A stretch of 48,874 bases of DNA from a virus. The stretch is from IMG/VR virus record IMGVR_UViG_3300042391_000653, positions 1 to 48,874 of that record; one strand, given 5' to 3'. The position numbers and the translations under genes were made by a program. The notes beneath the pieces are model-generated. The model ran no database searches. It had not been told where the DNA came from and saw only the letters and a list, made by a program, of their open reading frames with translations. Positions 1 to 9,172 of this stretch are shown here, one piece after another. Numbering within the stretch: position 1 is the stretch's first letter; each line of letters opens with the position of its first letter.

Positions 1-191
1 TCTGCAATCTCCCAGTAGCGTTCTGAGTCATGAAGGGCACGGAAGGCAATGCGATCAAAGGTATCACCTTCTACTGAGGTGTATGTGTAGTACCTTGAGT
101 TACCCCCATATCTACGGGTAGATATGTATGCCCCACTACCATCAGGCGATGATTGTGTGGAATATCGTGATATTGATTGTACAAACGCCAT
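1..191 (-). CDS. Baseplate gp53/LysM-like protein, cut at left edge
   Basis: An ATG at 191 opens a frame that runs off the left edge after 63 codons, so only the N-terminal part is visible. The stretch YTSVEGDTFDRIAFRAL followed by RYWEIA resembles the LysM-like segment of T4 gp53-type baseplate wedge proteins, which begin by placing a short peptidoglycan-binding-like fold in the baseplate. It is the next gene after the 609-residue tail protein in the direction of transcription, which fits a baseplate role. There is an 87-base gap before it without a clear terminator. The family call rests on a short segment and the rest of the protein is missing. Confidence 0.6.
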   Translation of the reverse strand, partial: MAFVQSISRYSTQSSPDGSGAYISTRRYGGNSRYYTYTSVEGDTFDRIAFRALHDSERYWEIA

Positions 192-278
192 ATTAGAGAG
201 TCCAATCCCAGCATCTAGGTGTTAGTGTTTTTTTCTTTAAAATGTCGCTCATGTTTAACTTAACTGACCAATCATGAC

Positions 279-2108
279 TCAGATTGCGTTGAAATTGAAA
301 TGTCTGTGACATATATTGTCTGCGGTTGTTTCCGTATAAAACTTAATTATCTTTGAAAATGTTGATTTATCAGAACTACCTGGTTTAGAAATAGTTGCAG
401 AAAAATGTACTTCAAAGTCCATAAGTATTTTTGTAGTCCTATAATTATCAGCATGAGAACCTTCTAAATATAATTTGTTGGCAAATATTTCTGACGCACC
501 TGAATCTTTAAACACATTGTTAGGTATATTATCGTGACTCGGTATTTTATTTGTATCATCACTTCCATACCTAGCCCATTTTTTCCATTCTTCAATAGTT
601 GTTGCAGTTGCCTTTACTCCCTCAACATTTAATAAAAGAACATCACGAGATACACTGTACTTTTTAGTCCCTGGCCCTATTTTCTGACCTGATGTTGTTT
701 TCTTTTCAGGGTCAGCATTTGCAAATTCTTTTTCTGTTCCTACAAATTGTCGCCATATTTTAACTTTTGGAGTATGCTCAATTGTTACATCGTATTGCCG
801 GTCAAAGAACAATTTAGAAATACCCTTGTATGGTGCATTTGTTGATCCTGTTCTCATATTTACAAACCCAGCAACTAGCAAAAAGGTACCATAATGTAAT
901 ATTTCCCAAACATCCTTGTAACCTTTCCACTGTTCCCATGGTTTTAATGTGTTGAATTCTTTGTGCTCATCGGGGTCCCCAAAAGATGCACCTGCAACTA
1001 GTTCCCCAAATGCAGGGTGATCTGGATCGCTAGTACCACCAAGTGCTATTTGGTACATTCCCGAATCTTTAATTGCCTTTACAAGTACATCATAATCAGC
1101 ACCTTTTTTATCTTTAGGTAATGTGTCACCACCACCACCACCACCACCACCAGAGGTTGGCGGTGCGGCTTTTATTTTACCTAGTGCTTGTGTTAGATAT
1201 GTATCTTTTTTAGCAAAACCAATATACTTTGCTTCAACTGTCACATTAATGGTACACATAGTAGGAACCATTTGAGTACTAAATTTAGTGAAGTTAACAG
1301 ATGATGATTGAATAAAACCATCAACCATGAACATGGCTGAGAAAACAATACGAACAGGCGTACTAACTAGAAAAGCACTGTTACCCTTAATTGATTTAAA
1401 CGCATCAGATGCTACTTGTTCTGAAATATAATTAGTATTACCAGATGCACCTGATGAAGAGTCCGCAGGTTCCCAGGTACTAGAAACACTGGTAATTTTA
1501 GACAGGGCAGAAATAATATCTTCAGATATACCTTGACCAATAACACTGTCCATAACCATTAGGTCTGCAAGCACACCAATTTGCCCTACATCCTGGGGGC
1601 CTGGTGGTTTACCTACATTCTTATCCGCTGGCCTGTCTCTGTAGTTTTTCTTATGATTATTAACTTCCATTTCTCGGTTAAGCATGATATCAAAAGAGAA
1701 AGTGGCATTACCAGGAGTTGCTACTGAGAACTGTCCCGGGTCTTGAAATAGTATGTTTGTCATACCACTAGAAAGTGAGACACTACGCATAATACGCTCA
1801 GGGTTAAACTGAAAAAAGAAGCGTCGGTTAGGGAGACCTTTTGCTGCACTAGTTGGTACTTCATTTAATAAGCACCGCATAAACCCACGCTGTATTTTAC
1901 TTGCATTTGGGGGAAATATAAATTCATCTCCGTCAAGACCAATATTTCTACGCCTATCCTGCGCTCCAGGTACGACCGAACCCGGGAACATAAACCTAGG
2001 GTTGTCGGAAGTAGTGCGACTGAAACTATTGTGATTTCCAGGGCCAGTAACTCCATTTTCTAAGTTGTACCACTGGTTTGTTGTATAAGACTCATTTGCC
2101 CGTGCCAT
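279..2108 (-). CDS. Baseplate/tail hub protein (CIS-tube/LysM-linker-like)
   Basis: 609 residues. The ATG at 2108 overlaps the TAA of the tape-measure gene by one base (TAATG), and an AGGAA lies upstream. Residues about 95-150 include FFFQFNPERIMRSVSLS and a later FSFDIMLNRE. I associate this pattern with the N-terminal domain of contractile-injection-system tube-initiator or baseplate linker proteins. A run of nine glycines at about residues 325-335 separates two halves, so the protein is probably two domains joined by a flexible linker. Position between the tape measure and a gp53/LysM-like gene supports a hub or tail-tube-initiator role. No enzymatic motif was seen. Exact function is inferred. 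Confidence 0.6.
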   Translation of the reverse strand: MARANESYTTNQWYNLENGVTGPGNHNSFSRTTSDNPRFMFPGSVVPGAQDRRRNIGLDGDEFIFPPNASKIQRGFMRCLLNEVPTSAAKGLPNRRFFFQFNPERIMRSVSLSSGMTNILFQDPGQFSVATPGNATFSFDIMLNREMEVNNHKKNYRDRPADKNVGKPPGPQDVGQIGVLADLMVMDSVIGQGISEDIISALSKITSVSSTWEPADSSSGASGNTNYISEQVASDAFKSIKGNSAFLVSTPVRIVFSAMFMVDGFIQSSSVNFTKFSTQMVPTMCTINVTVEAKYIGFAKKDTYLTQALGKIKAAPPTSGGGGGGGGDTLPKDKKGADYDVLVKAIKDSGMYQIALGGTSDPDHPAFGELVAGASFGDPDEHKEFNTLKPWEQWKGYKDVWEILHYGTFLLVAGFVNMRTGSTNAPYKGISKLFFDRQYDVTIEHTPKVKIWRQFVGTEKEFANADPEKKTTSGQKIGPGTKKYSVSRDVLLLNVEGVKATATTIEEWKKWARYGSDDTNKIPSHDNIPNNVFKDSGASEIFANKLYLEGSHADNYRTTKILMDFEVHFSATISKPGSSDKSTFSKIIKFYTETTADNICHRHFNFNAI

Positions 2109-4807
2109 TATGCGTTCCTCATATTCCTTAATCGCATTTCGCGCTCAATAATCATTGTTACCTCACGAGCAATAATCTGTGCGTCAGCCTGCGGATTATC
2201 ACTTCCGTTTACATTAATAACTGGGGCAATATTAAAAGTTGCACCAGTTGTTAAAGTAGAAACACTCATACCACTACCTCGTGATGAGGTGCGGAGGTCA
2301 GGGTCACCTGTATCACTAAATCCTGCATTTATAACTGCCTGACGAGCCGCCTCAGGGTTAGTGCTATATAAAGCGTCTTTACCCTTATATGGACCCCACG
2401 CATAGAAGTCTTTACCGCCAGACATTTGGAAGGCGGCTTTCATGTTTATCGCTGGGTCATATAATTCTTCATTACTAGAAAGACCAAATTGCTTAAGTCG
2501 TGATGGTCCAAGAGCGCCGATCATGTTGATCTGCATGAGGCCGTACGACAAATCTTTAGTAGAGGCATTAGGGTTATACGACCCCGCATTCCACCTACTC
2601 TCACGGTAAGCAATAGCCACTGCTTTAACTAGGTTTTCACCACGGAAACCAGCGTTGTATGCATATCGTGCTACATCTTCACCAGTTAGTTGACCACCAG
2701 ACTTAGTAGGCATAGTGGATGAACCAACACCACCTCGGCGCCGCGGGCTACCTTTTCCACCACTTAAACCAGTAGAACCAAGAAATCCACTTGCTCGGAA
2801 CGCAGAGATAGCATCAGCCATGCTCATACCCGCAAAAGATGCAGTAGTTACGCCTGCGTTAGTGGTACCACCACCTCCGTAAGCATCATCAGTGTGTTCA
2901 GTTCTTCCAGATGAGACACCTCCTGATGACATTGGCTCACCACCCCAAGGGCGGCCCTGCTTTTCGTATTCAGTACGACCATTAGGAAGTTCCGATGGCT
3001 GGACATGCCAAGGCTCCCCCATACTTTCAAAGTGCTTCAAACCAAAGCGGGCGGCATTAGCGGTAACCCAACTCATGTCACCAGTTAAGTCAGCCGCAAG
3101 ACCAATTTCGTGCATTGAGCGACCAGGAGGAGCGGCTTGAGCACCACTCACATGCTCCCAGTAAGAGCCATCCCATTCCCAGTTCTTTTTACCTTCAGCA
3201 TCCACAGGGCTAGAGGTCTTACGATAACGCGAGCGGAACATAGTTTCTTGGGCGGCTTTACTACGGTAACCTGTACCCAATCCAACTTTTCCACCAGATG
3301 CGGCAATTAGTTGATCCACACGCTGTTGCATGGTGGGGTGCATTTTCCCTGTGACACCTGATGTATTTGGATCACCAGTTTTACCCATTGAGGGTAGATT
3401 ACGACCAGGACCTGGGTCACCAGCAGGACCATCCATAGCACCACCGAATGCAGTTGCAAGACCACCAAGTATCATTAATGGCACACCAACAGCGGCGCCA
3501 ACACCAGTGGTAGAAATAGCCGCACCAGCCATCATTGCGGCTGGACCTAATGCCTTAAGTACACCACCAGTCGCCTTTCGCTGAGGCTTGGTTTCAATAG
3601 CCTTACCAACAATTCCTGAAAGCCTATCCTCAAGGTCCCCAAATGCCCGTTCAAGGCTTTGAGTTGTCTTTTCAAGTTTGGCAAAGTTGTCCTGTTGACG
3701 ACCATAGAAATCTTCTTCGCGCCCAGTTTTGACGCGCGTGGTTTCTTCAATCTGTGTAGCGAAGTTGTCTTCAATACCTACAAACTCCCTCTGAGACTTG
3801 CTAGAAGGGTCATACATACCCTTGCCACCCTTAGCAGCATACTGCTGGTTTGCCATTGCATATTGGATAACTATGTCTTGAGTGGCAGAGTCAATACCCA
3901 TATCTGCTAAGCGGGAACGCGTATTACTACCTTGCTGTAAGGCACCGCCAGGGTTTCTGAGATTAGTTAAACCTGATGCTCGCGCTAGGTTTTGGATAAC
4001 TTCAGTACCACTACGCTGACCACCCCCAGGCATATATAGACTTTGACCAGTCATCATGAACATGCGGTTAGTAGTTTGGGCGCTACCTAAACTAGTAAGC
4101 ATATTAGTAACACCCTCAGCACCGAGGCTGTATCCCGATAGAGCATTTAAGCCCTCAACAGTGGATGCATTACCAAGAGCACTAATACCAGTAGATGCCT
4201 GCATTCCCATTAGGGCATTAATACCGTTAGTACCGAGGCGGTAGTTAGTTAATGGTTGGCGGTAAGCATTACGGACACCAGCATTACTGAGACCAGTAAT
4301 TTGTTGATACATAACTGACATCTTGTCGGCTGATGATGAATATTCATAACCTCGCGCAATACGCGAATCCATTGCCGCAACACCAGCACCAACCACATTA
4401 CCAATAGCCATTGCCGCACTCGTGAATGCTCCACCACGACTTTGTTGCATTATCTCCATTGCAGACATGCGGCGATTACCACCACTTGCGGCTGGATCAA
4501 GACTGTAGTTAGTGTTACTACTAGTGGTGGATGCTGGACCACTATTAACTAGTACTGGATGACCTTGGCTACCCTGAGCAACACCAGTGGTGACACCCCC
4601 AATAGCGCCAACATTAATCCCCTTTAGAGCGGCGGCGGCTTTAGTTCCTTTGGCAGTAATGGCATCTAATGATCTAGCAACACCAGCAAGAGCAACCGAC
4701 AATGAAGTTGCCTCCCGTGTCATCTTTGCAAGACGACTTCCTCCGCCAGTGATTGGGGTAGGGGTAGCGCCATTTCCTGCTATGTTTGGTTCATTTGGCG
4801 GTGCCAT
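2108..4807 (-). CDS. Tape measure protein with M15 peptidase and lytic transglycosylase domains
   Basis: 899 residues. It sets tail length and probably helps DNA cross the cell wall. The N-terminal 410 residues are Ala/Gly/Ser-rich and partly helical. Residues about 420-460 are hydrophobic. Residues about 490-606 form a VanY/M15 D-Ala-D-Ala carboxypeptidase-like domain with the zinc set SMHEIGLAADL (H566, D573) and PWHVQP (H601). Residues about 705-825 form a lysozyme-like transglycosylase with catalytic E736 in YRESRW and SYGLMQIN at 754-761. The C-terminal end (NPQADAQIIAREVTMIIERE) is typical of tape measures. The start has GGAGGG eight bases upstream, embedded in the end of the chaperone frameshift extension. 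It lies directly after the tail chaperone gene, the standard place. Confidence 0.9.
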   Translation of the reverse strand: MAPPNEPNIAGNGATPTPITGGGSRLAKMTREATSLSVALAGVARSLDAITAKGTKAAAALKGINVGAIGGVTTGVAQGSQGHPVLVNSGPASTTSSNTNYSLDPAASGGNRRMSAMEIMQQSRGGAFTSAAMAIGNVVGAGVAAMDSRIARGYEYSSSADKMSVMYQQITGLSNAGVRNAYRQPLTNYRLGTNGINALMGMQASTGISALGNASTVEGLNALSGYSLGAEGVTNMLTSLGSAQTTNRMFMMTGQSLYMPGGGQRSGTEVIQNLARASGLTNLRNPGGALQQGSNTRSRLADMGIDSATQDIVIQYAMANQQYAAKGGKGMYDPSSKSQREFVGIEDNFATQIEETTRVKTGREEDFYGRQQDNFAKLEKTTQSLERAFGDLEDRLSGIVGKAIETKPQRKATGGVLKALGPAAMMAGAAISTTGVGAAVGVPLMILGGLATAFGGAMDGPAGDPGPGRNLPSMGKTGDPNTSGVTGKMHPTMQQRVDQLIAASGGKVGLGTGYRSKAAQETMFRSRYRKTSSPVDAEGKKNWEWDGSYWEHVSGAQAAPPGRSMHEIGLAADLTGDMSWVTANAARFGLKHFESMGEPWHVQPSELPNGRTEYEKQGRPWGGEPMSSGGVSSGRTEHTDDAYGGGGTTNAGVTTASFAGMSMADAISAFRASGFLGSTGLSGGKGSPRRRGGVGSSTMPTKSGGQLTGEDVARYAYNAGFRGENLVKAVAIAYRESRWNAGSYNPNASTKDLSYGLMQINMIGALGPSRLKQFGLSSNEELYDPAINMKAAFQMSGGKDFYAWGPYKGKDALYSTNPEAARQAVINAGFSDTGDPDLRTSSRGSGMSVSTLTTGATFNIAPVINVNGSDNPQADAQIIAREVTMIIEREMRLRNMRNA

Positions 4808-4809
4808 GA

Positions 4810-4980
4810 CTACCCTCCATTACTTTGCCACCGTGCTAACTTTCCCCAGAACAGCCGTTCTCTGACGGGCATGTTCTTTACCTCATTTAAAGAAAATCCT
4901 TTGTAGACAGTGGCTATGGAGTTGTATTCCCAGTATATATTATCAATATTAACCGAATAAAAGTGAGACCCAGTCAAACA
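4810..4980 (-). CDS. Frameshift extension of the tail assembly chaperone
   Basis: This frame has no usable start except a late ATG at 4870, but it is open from the TGA at 4983-4981 to TAG at 4812-4810. It overlaps the end of the 257-residue chaperone frame by 32 bases (4980-4949). Past the zero-frame stop it encodes 46 residues, including YWEYNSIATVYKGFSL and MPVRERLFWGKLARW. This reads as real protein and resembles the C-terminal part of long tail chaperones (G-T type). Reaching it needs a +1 or -2 shift; candidate sites are CTT-TTA and GGT-TAA just before the stop. It ends two bases before the tape-measure ATG. A 20-residue independent gene from 4870, with GAGGT upstream, is the alternative. 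Confidence 0.6.
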   Translation of the reverse strand, partial: CLTGSHFYSVNIDNIYWEYNSIATVYKGFSLNEVKNMPVRERLFWGKLARWQSNGG

Positions 4981-5722
4981 TCAATGTAATCTCCTCATTA
5001 CAGTGTCCGCACGGGGCATTCACCTCCCGAGGACTCGGGCCTACTTTGGCGTTGAATACTGCACTGATAATGGTAGAACGATCTGCAATGCTTAGATTTC
5101 GTGCCCATTGTTCTTTATTAGTAACATCAATCTGAGCGCAACGGGCGATCATCATGGTGTTTTGTTGCGCTGTATTTTTACCTGAACGACCAATCTTGGC
5201 GCTGTCATCTGAGTTGGGGTGATTCAAGTTAAGTGTTGAACCATCCCTGAGGATAACTTTGATTTGCTTGCGGACTGACTCTTGATCTCCCTCAATTGGG
5301 AAGTCAGAGTTCAGGTCAATAAGTAAATCGTTTGATTGATTGCAATGTGGGCACGAAACTTTGAATTCTCGCGTTTCGCCGTATGTAGCGCGAATAACTG
5401 CCAAGAATAGTAAGTCACGATCTCCAATAATCAACTCGTTAAGAACTACTGGAGTTTGCTTAATTGAGATATCACCAATTGATACAACAACGCGCTTCAA
5501 CAAGGCAAGTACATACTCACCATAGTTAGAAGTTGTTCGGGCTTCCATGCTGGAAAGGAATTCTTCATCCTCACCAGTCATCTCCCGGACGATTGCATTT
5601 GTAACCCAATCACTTCCTATTTTAATTCCACGAATAAGTTCAACACCCGTATTGGGTGGCTTAGGCATGGTTGGCGCGCTCTCCATAGAGATAGCGTCAA
5701 AACTCTGGACATTTGTTGTCAT
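4949..5722 (-). CDS. Tail assembly chaperone / T4 gp26-like baseplate protein
   Basis: 257 residues, start ATG with AAGGAG nine bases upstream. The N-terminal half (TGEDEEFL, then a helical region ending DRDLLFLAVIRATYGE) is followed by two CxxC pairs, CPHCN at about residues 150-154 and CGHCN at about 239-243. Together they probably bind one zinc ion. The pattern is that of the T4 base plate (gp26-like) family often found upstream of the tape measure in myophages. It sits between tail tube and tape measure, where tail chaperones lie. The C-terminus appears to be extendable into another frame (see 4810-4980). Function as a chaperone is inferred from position plus the frameshift. Confidence 0.7.
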   Translation of the reverse strand: MTTNVQSFDAISMESAPTMPKPPNTGVELIRGIKIGSDWVTNAIVREMTGEDEEFLSSMEARTTSNYGEYVLALLKRVVVSIGDISIKQTPVVLNELIIGDRDLLFLAVIRATYGETREFKVSCPHCNQSNDLLIDLNSDFPIEGDQESVRKQIKVILRDGSTLNLNHPNSDDSAKIGRSGKNTAQQNTMMIARCAQIDVTNKEQWARNLSIADRSTIISAVFNAKVGPSPREVNAPCGHCNEEITLMFDWVSLLFG

Positions 5723-5774
5723 GTAATGCTCCTTGTTAGGTACTCATAATATACACCCTAATGAGTGTTATGTA

Positions 5775-6425
5775 TCAGACTGCGACTGGGGTTGTGGTTG
5801 GGGTTGAAGTTGCGGGTTCGTTAGTTGGATTCCAGTTAATTTCAAAACCTTCATGGTTAACCGTCATCTGCTGGATCATGATTGAACTATTACCAGCGTT
5901 GAGGTCACCTAATGCATAGCCAGCGGGCCATGCATTATAGATTGTGAATTCAAGTTTCTTATTACCAGGAGAGATAACACGACCCAATGACCCTGGGTCC
6001 TGTGAATAACCCGCATTACCAGAACTATCTGCTGCTGCTGCTGTGAATGGGTGGTCATAAACAGTAACAATAATGTTACAACGGTAATCATTACGGCTAC
6101 CAGTACTACCAGCATCATCAGCAAGAGCACCTTGAGTCCAAGAATGCATGAATTGCTGCCAGCGCCACAATTGGTCTTGTCCTTCAAACACGCCACGACT
6201 GAAGGTAATGGGGTTAAAGTCTGACTGACCAATCATCTTGTGTGGATGGGTATTCATACCACCTTCACGATAAGGGATCATTTCGTTAGTAACGCTTAGT
6301 CCAGTAACAACGGCAAAACCAAGATTACCAATGTTCGGGGTAGCATCTTCCAAAATCCCCGTTGGGACAATCTTTACCGTGAACTTAAAGTCACGCAATG
6401 GATCGGTACGAGTTAATACTGCCAT
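5775..6425 (-). CDS. Tail tube protein (T4 gp19-like)
   Basis: 216 residues forming the inner tube of the contractile tail. The N-terminal segment TDPLRDFKFTVKIVPTG and later FSRGVFEGQDQLWRWQQFMH are typical of the phage tail tube family related to T4 gp19. The end QMTVNHEGFEINW is the usual closing beta-strand, followed by a Thr/Pro-rich tail. AGGAG lies eight bases before the ATG. It directly follows the sheath gene by eight bases, the conserved order in myophages. Confidence 0.9.
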   Translation of the reverse strand: MAVLTRTDPLRDFKFTVKIVPTGILEDATPNIGNLGFAVVTGLSVTNEMIPYREGGMNTHPHKMIGQSDFNPITFSRGVFEGQDQLWRWQQFMHSWTQGALADDAGSTGSRNDYRCNIIVTVYDHPFTAAAADSSGNAGYSQDPGSLGRVISPGNKKLEFTIYNAWPAGYALGDLNAGNSSIMIQQMTVNHEGFEINWNPTNEPATSTPTTTPVAV

Positions 6426-6433
6426 GTTTCTCC

Positions 6434-7999
6434 TTAGATAGTTTCAATGGTGGTACTTCCACCAAGCCATTGACTTACATTAATAACAATAAATTCCGCT
6501 GGGTACAACAACGATACACCAATTTGTACATTCACTTGTCCGTTACTAATAGATGTTGCTGTGTTGTTTGTGGAGTTACATACAACAAAGAATGCCTCGC
6601 TCGGGGTACGACCCTTAAGTCCACCCGATCCCCACAAATCAGCCAAAAACTTGTTAAGTTTTACAGTAATGCTTGACCACAAACGCGAATCGTTGGGTTC
6701 AAAGAGAGCAAACTGAGTGAGTTCTTTTGAACCGTTCTTAACATAGTTTAAAGTACGACGAACAGGGATGTATTTGTCAGCCTTATTCAAGTTCAAAGTA
6801 CGAGCACCTTGGATAATAATTCCAGCGCCAGGAACTGCCTTAAAAGTATTAACACCTGATTCGTACAACAATCCGACTGTTACTTCTGTGAACGGAGTAA
6901 CAAGTCCGAGAGCATTACGAACCTCAAGGCTGTAACCTGCGGGAGCCTTAGCAACTGTGCGCTCTACCTCAGTACGAGCAAACATACCAGCAACTGCACC
7001 ACCTGGGAATGTGTCACGGATTGCGCCAACACCAGTCTTAGTGGGATCGGTCATCTTCAACATTGGGTAATACACTGCGCCATAACCCTGATCAGAGTTA
7101 TAGGTGTTAGCCACTGCTGAGATACCAACCTGCGTGGTAAGTGACGGGTCTGGGTCAATAATCACAAATGAATCACCGCGAGTAGCGGCAACTGCGAGTG
7201 CTGACTTGACAATTTCAGAACGGAATTGACCAACTGCGTTAATAATAAGAGGTTCAGGAATACTAATCAAATCATTAAAAGCCGTAGAGAATGGGGTGTC
7301 CCAATCTGCTGGTGCGGCTGATCCGACAGCGGCAGTACCAGCAGTACCACCAGTAAATGCTTTATTTAAAGCAAATCCAGCAACGCTCGCTCCTGTGTAA
7401 GTAAACCCAGCGGATGCCGATGTCTGTGCGGCAAAATTAGTAAGATTTACATATGCAGAGTAGTTGTTAACAATAATTGGAGCATAACGGCTACTGTTTG
7501 GTGATGGACTGAGTTCATTCCATAATTCAACTTCTACACCATTTAGTTTAACCGACAAGTTAAATGTTGGGAAGTTATTTGAAGCCACATCTAATGTGGT
7601 GGTGCCAGCAGTTGTGGTTAGCGTGATGTCATTACCAAAAGTACCTGGATCAAGCGCCGTGGCACTAAACAATGAGGCTGACGCAGTAGTGCTATTTGGC
7701 TGGTAGTACATAACTGAAGCAGCGGTGGCTTTGACTGCGTTAGCGTAAGTAACGCGAGATACATAACAACTACGACCACCATTGGCAAAGAATTGATATA
7801 CGGCATAACCCAAATCATATAAGGTGTTAAGGTCACCAAATTGATTGGTATATGCGGACCATGAGGTAATCAGGGTTGGAGTAAGTGGTCCACGAGGGTT
7901 AATACCAACAAAAGCCGCAGTAGCGGTTCCGTTGTCTGCTCGTGCAATTGTCTTTAACGGAGATTCTGTTACATAGACTCCGGGGCGGGTATAAGCCAT
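6434..7999 (-). CDS. Contractile tail sheath protein
   Basis: 521 residues. The N-terminus MAYTRPGVYVTE is the classic sheath start, followed by a conserved AAFVGINPRGP. The C-terminal region includes GIIIQGARTLN, the VRRTLNYV motif and a final domain (PAEFIVINVSQW) that matches phage tail sheath C-terminal domains. The protein surrounds the tube and contracts on infection. GGAGG is placed ahead of the ATG within a small hairpin (8003-8020). High expression is expected. There is no sign of truncation. Confidence 0.95.
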   Translation of the reverse strand: MAYTRPGVYVTESPLKTIARADNGTATAAFVGINPRGPLTPTLITSWSAYTNQFGDLNTLYDLGYAVYQFFANGGRSCYVSRVTYANAVKATAASVMYYQPNSTTASASLFSATALDPGTFGNDITLTTTAGTTTLDVASNNFPTFNLSVKLNGVEVELWNELSPSPNSSRYAPIIVNNYSAYVNLTNFAAQTSASAGFTYTGASVAGFALNKAFTGGTAGTAAVGSAAPADWDTPFSTAFNDLISIPEPLIINAVGQFRSEIVKSALAVAATRGDSFVIIDPDPSLTTQVGISAVANTYNSDQGYGAVYYPMLKMTDPTKTGVGAIRDTFPGGAVAGMFARTEVERTVAKAPAGYSLEVRNALGLVTPFTEVTVGLLYESGVNTFKAVPGAGIIIQGARTLNLNKADKYIPVRRTLNYVKNGSKELTQFALFEPNDSRLWSSITVKLNKFLADLWGSGGLKGRTPSEAFFVVCNSTNNTATSISNGQVNVQIGVSLLYPAEFIVINVSQWLGGSTTIETI

Positions 8000-8002
8000 G
8001 AG

Positions 8003-8020
8003 TAATCCTCCAGTGGATTA
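8003..8020 (-). promoter_or_regulatory. Hairpin overlapping the sheath Shine-Dalgarno
   Basis: On the minus strand the arms TAATCC and GGATTA pair around the loop ACTGGA. The GGAGG ribosome site of the sheath gene is split between loop and 3' arm. The capsid gene leader has a closely similar structure (13608-13622). Confidence 0.45.
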
Positions 8021-8021
8021 T

Positions 8022-8702
8022 TTAATAGGTTTCGGTCAGGTTGGAGTTCGTATCAGAAATACTACTACTAATTGTGGCAACTCGCTTAGAGGCTACCATA
8101 CTTGTAGTTGTCATTTCTGCGGACATTTTTAAAGTATACACTTTTCTAAATATCCTCTTTCGGTAGCCAGCCTCAGGGTCAAGGAGGTCGGCTGTAACCC
8201 AATCAAGGAGATCAAATCTGCGGATGGTTCCATCCTCAGGTACATCTATAAAGCCATAACGCAAACGAGCGCGACTATGGAGCATTTGAGAACTAAGTTG
8301 GCGGTCATGCAATGCAGAGCGGGTGTAAGTAGACACCTGATATAGGATATCTACTGGTACAAATTCATTGGTGGCAACCATAGAAGCAGACGCAGCAAAT
8401 TGTGTAAAATTATAGTGCTCGCTAGGCCAGTATTGAAGAGCGTTTGGCCCCGTATATTGCAAAGAAGCGGCTCCGCTAGTGGAAGCATATAACTGTACTT
8501 CTGAATGCTGACGATCCAAGGCATGAACAATGTCAATCATTTCAATGGTAATAAATGGGTAGGTTCGCTCTGTGTCACCCTCAGGGTAACGGAAGAACAC
8601 CTGTACGGGTCGTGCGGCATTCTTATCATCTGTTACGGTCATACCCGAGAAACGGGCCTTTACAGCGGCATCTTCTGCTAAAAGGAATCCGGGGTTAGTC
8701 AT
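8022..8702 (-). CDS. Tail terminator/completion-like protein
   Basis: 226 residues, unrecognised at family level by sequence alone. It starts with ATG overlapping the previous stop (TAATG), with AGAGG upstream. No signal peptide, membrane segment or catalytic motif is visible. The content is mixed alpha/beta with several aromatic-rich strands (FFRYPEGDTERTYPFITIEM). It lies between the gp10-like connector and the sheath, the place of tail terminator proteins that cap the sheath and tube. The role is inferred from position only. Confidence 0.55.
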   Translation of the reverse strand: MTNPGFLLAEDAAVKARFSGMTVTDDKNAARPVQVFFRYPEGDTERTYPFITIEMIDIVHALDRQHSEVQLYASTSGAASLQYTGPNALQYWPSEHYNFTQFAASASMVATNEFVPVDILYQVSTYTRSALHDRQLSSQMLHSRARLRYGFIDVPEDGTIRRFDLLDWVTADLLDPEAGYRKRIFRKVYTLKMSAEMTTTSMVASKRVATISSSISDTNSNLTETY

Positions 8703-9109
8703 TACATAACCTCTTCTAGGGCATTGTCTAGGATTTTAGCCAGAATGTCTCCGCTATTTGCCATTGAACGAACACGCCCACCAGCACCATTATTAGGACC
8801 ACCATACTCAAGTTCCATGTACTTTTGCTCAATATCAGAGCCACCCTGTACGGAATATGAAAGTGATTGACCATCCGTAGAGAGTTCAACCGTGAGGTGG
8901 GAAGCAATATCAGCCCACTCGGGGTACATACTTAGATTAGAGCGCGCCTCTTTTTCGTACTTTTTAATACCGTCCATGACAGCCTTATTAAACTTATTGT
9001 TCTTACCATTAAAGAATTCAAACATCTGAACAATTGGATCATCATCAGAGATAGGTATTAAAGAATCTCTATAAGCCATAGATTTGATGCCAAAGGTATA
9101 GAAAGACAT
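8702..9109 (-). CDS. Head-tail connector / HK97 gp10-like protein
   Basis: 135 residues from the ATG at 9109. The frame is open further to 9136, but AAAGGAGG stands just before 9109, so MSFYTFGIKS is the likely N-terminus. The C-terminal half has YMELEYGGPNNGAGGRVRSM, which resembles the end of HK97 gp10-type tail completion proteins. It overlaps the following gene by one base. Its neighbours are head-tail adaptors upstream and tail genes downstream, in keeping with a neck role. The family match is weak. Confidence 0.6.
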   Translation of the reverse strand: MSFYTFGIKSMAYRDSLIPISDDDPIVQMFEFFNGKNNKFNKAVMDGIKKYEKEARSNLSMYPEWADIASHLTVELSTDGQSLSYSVQGGSDIEQKYMELEYGGPNNGAGGRVRSMANSGDILAKILDNALEEVM

Positions 9110-9172
9110 AACTACCTCCTTTGAGAATCTAGGCAATGTGCATTGAAGACGCGCATCTCCAATACATGTATT

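Noticed and set aside
9110-9136. Nine extra codons on the gp10-like protein
   Set aside because: AAAGGAGG lies inside this stretch at the right distance from the ATG at 9109.
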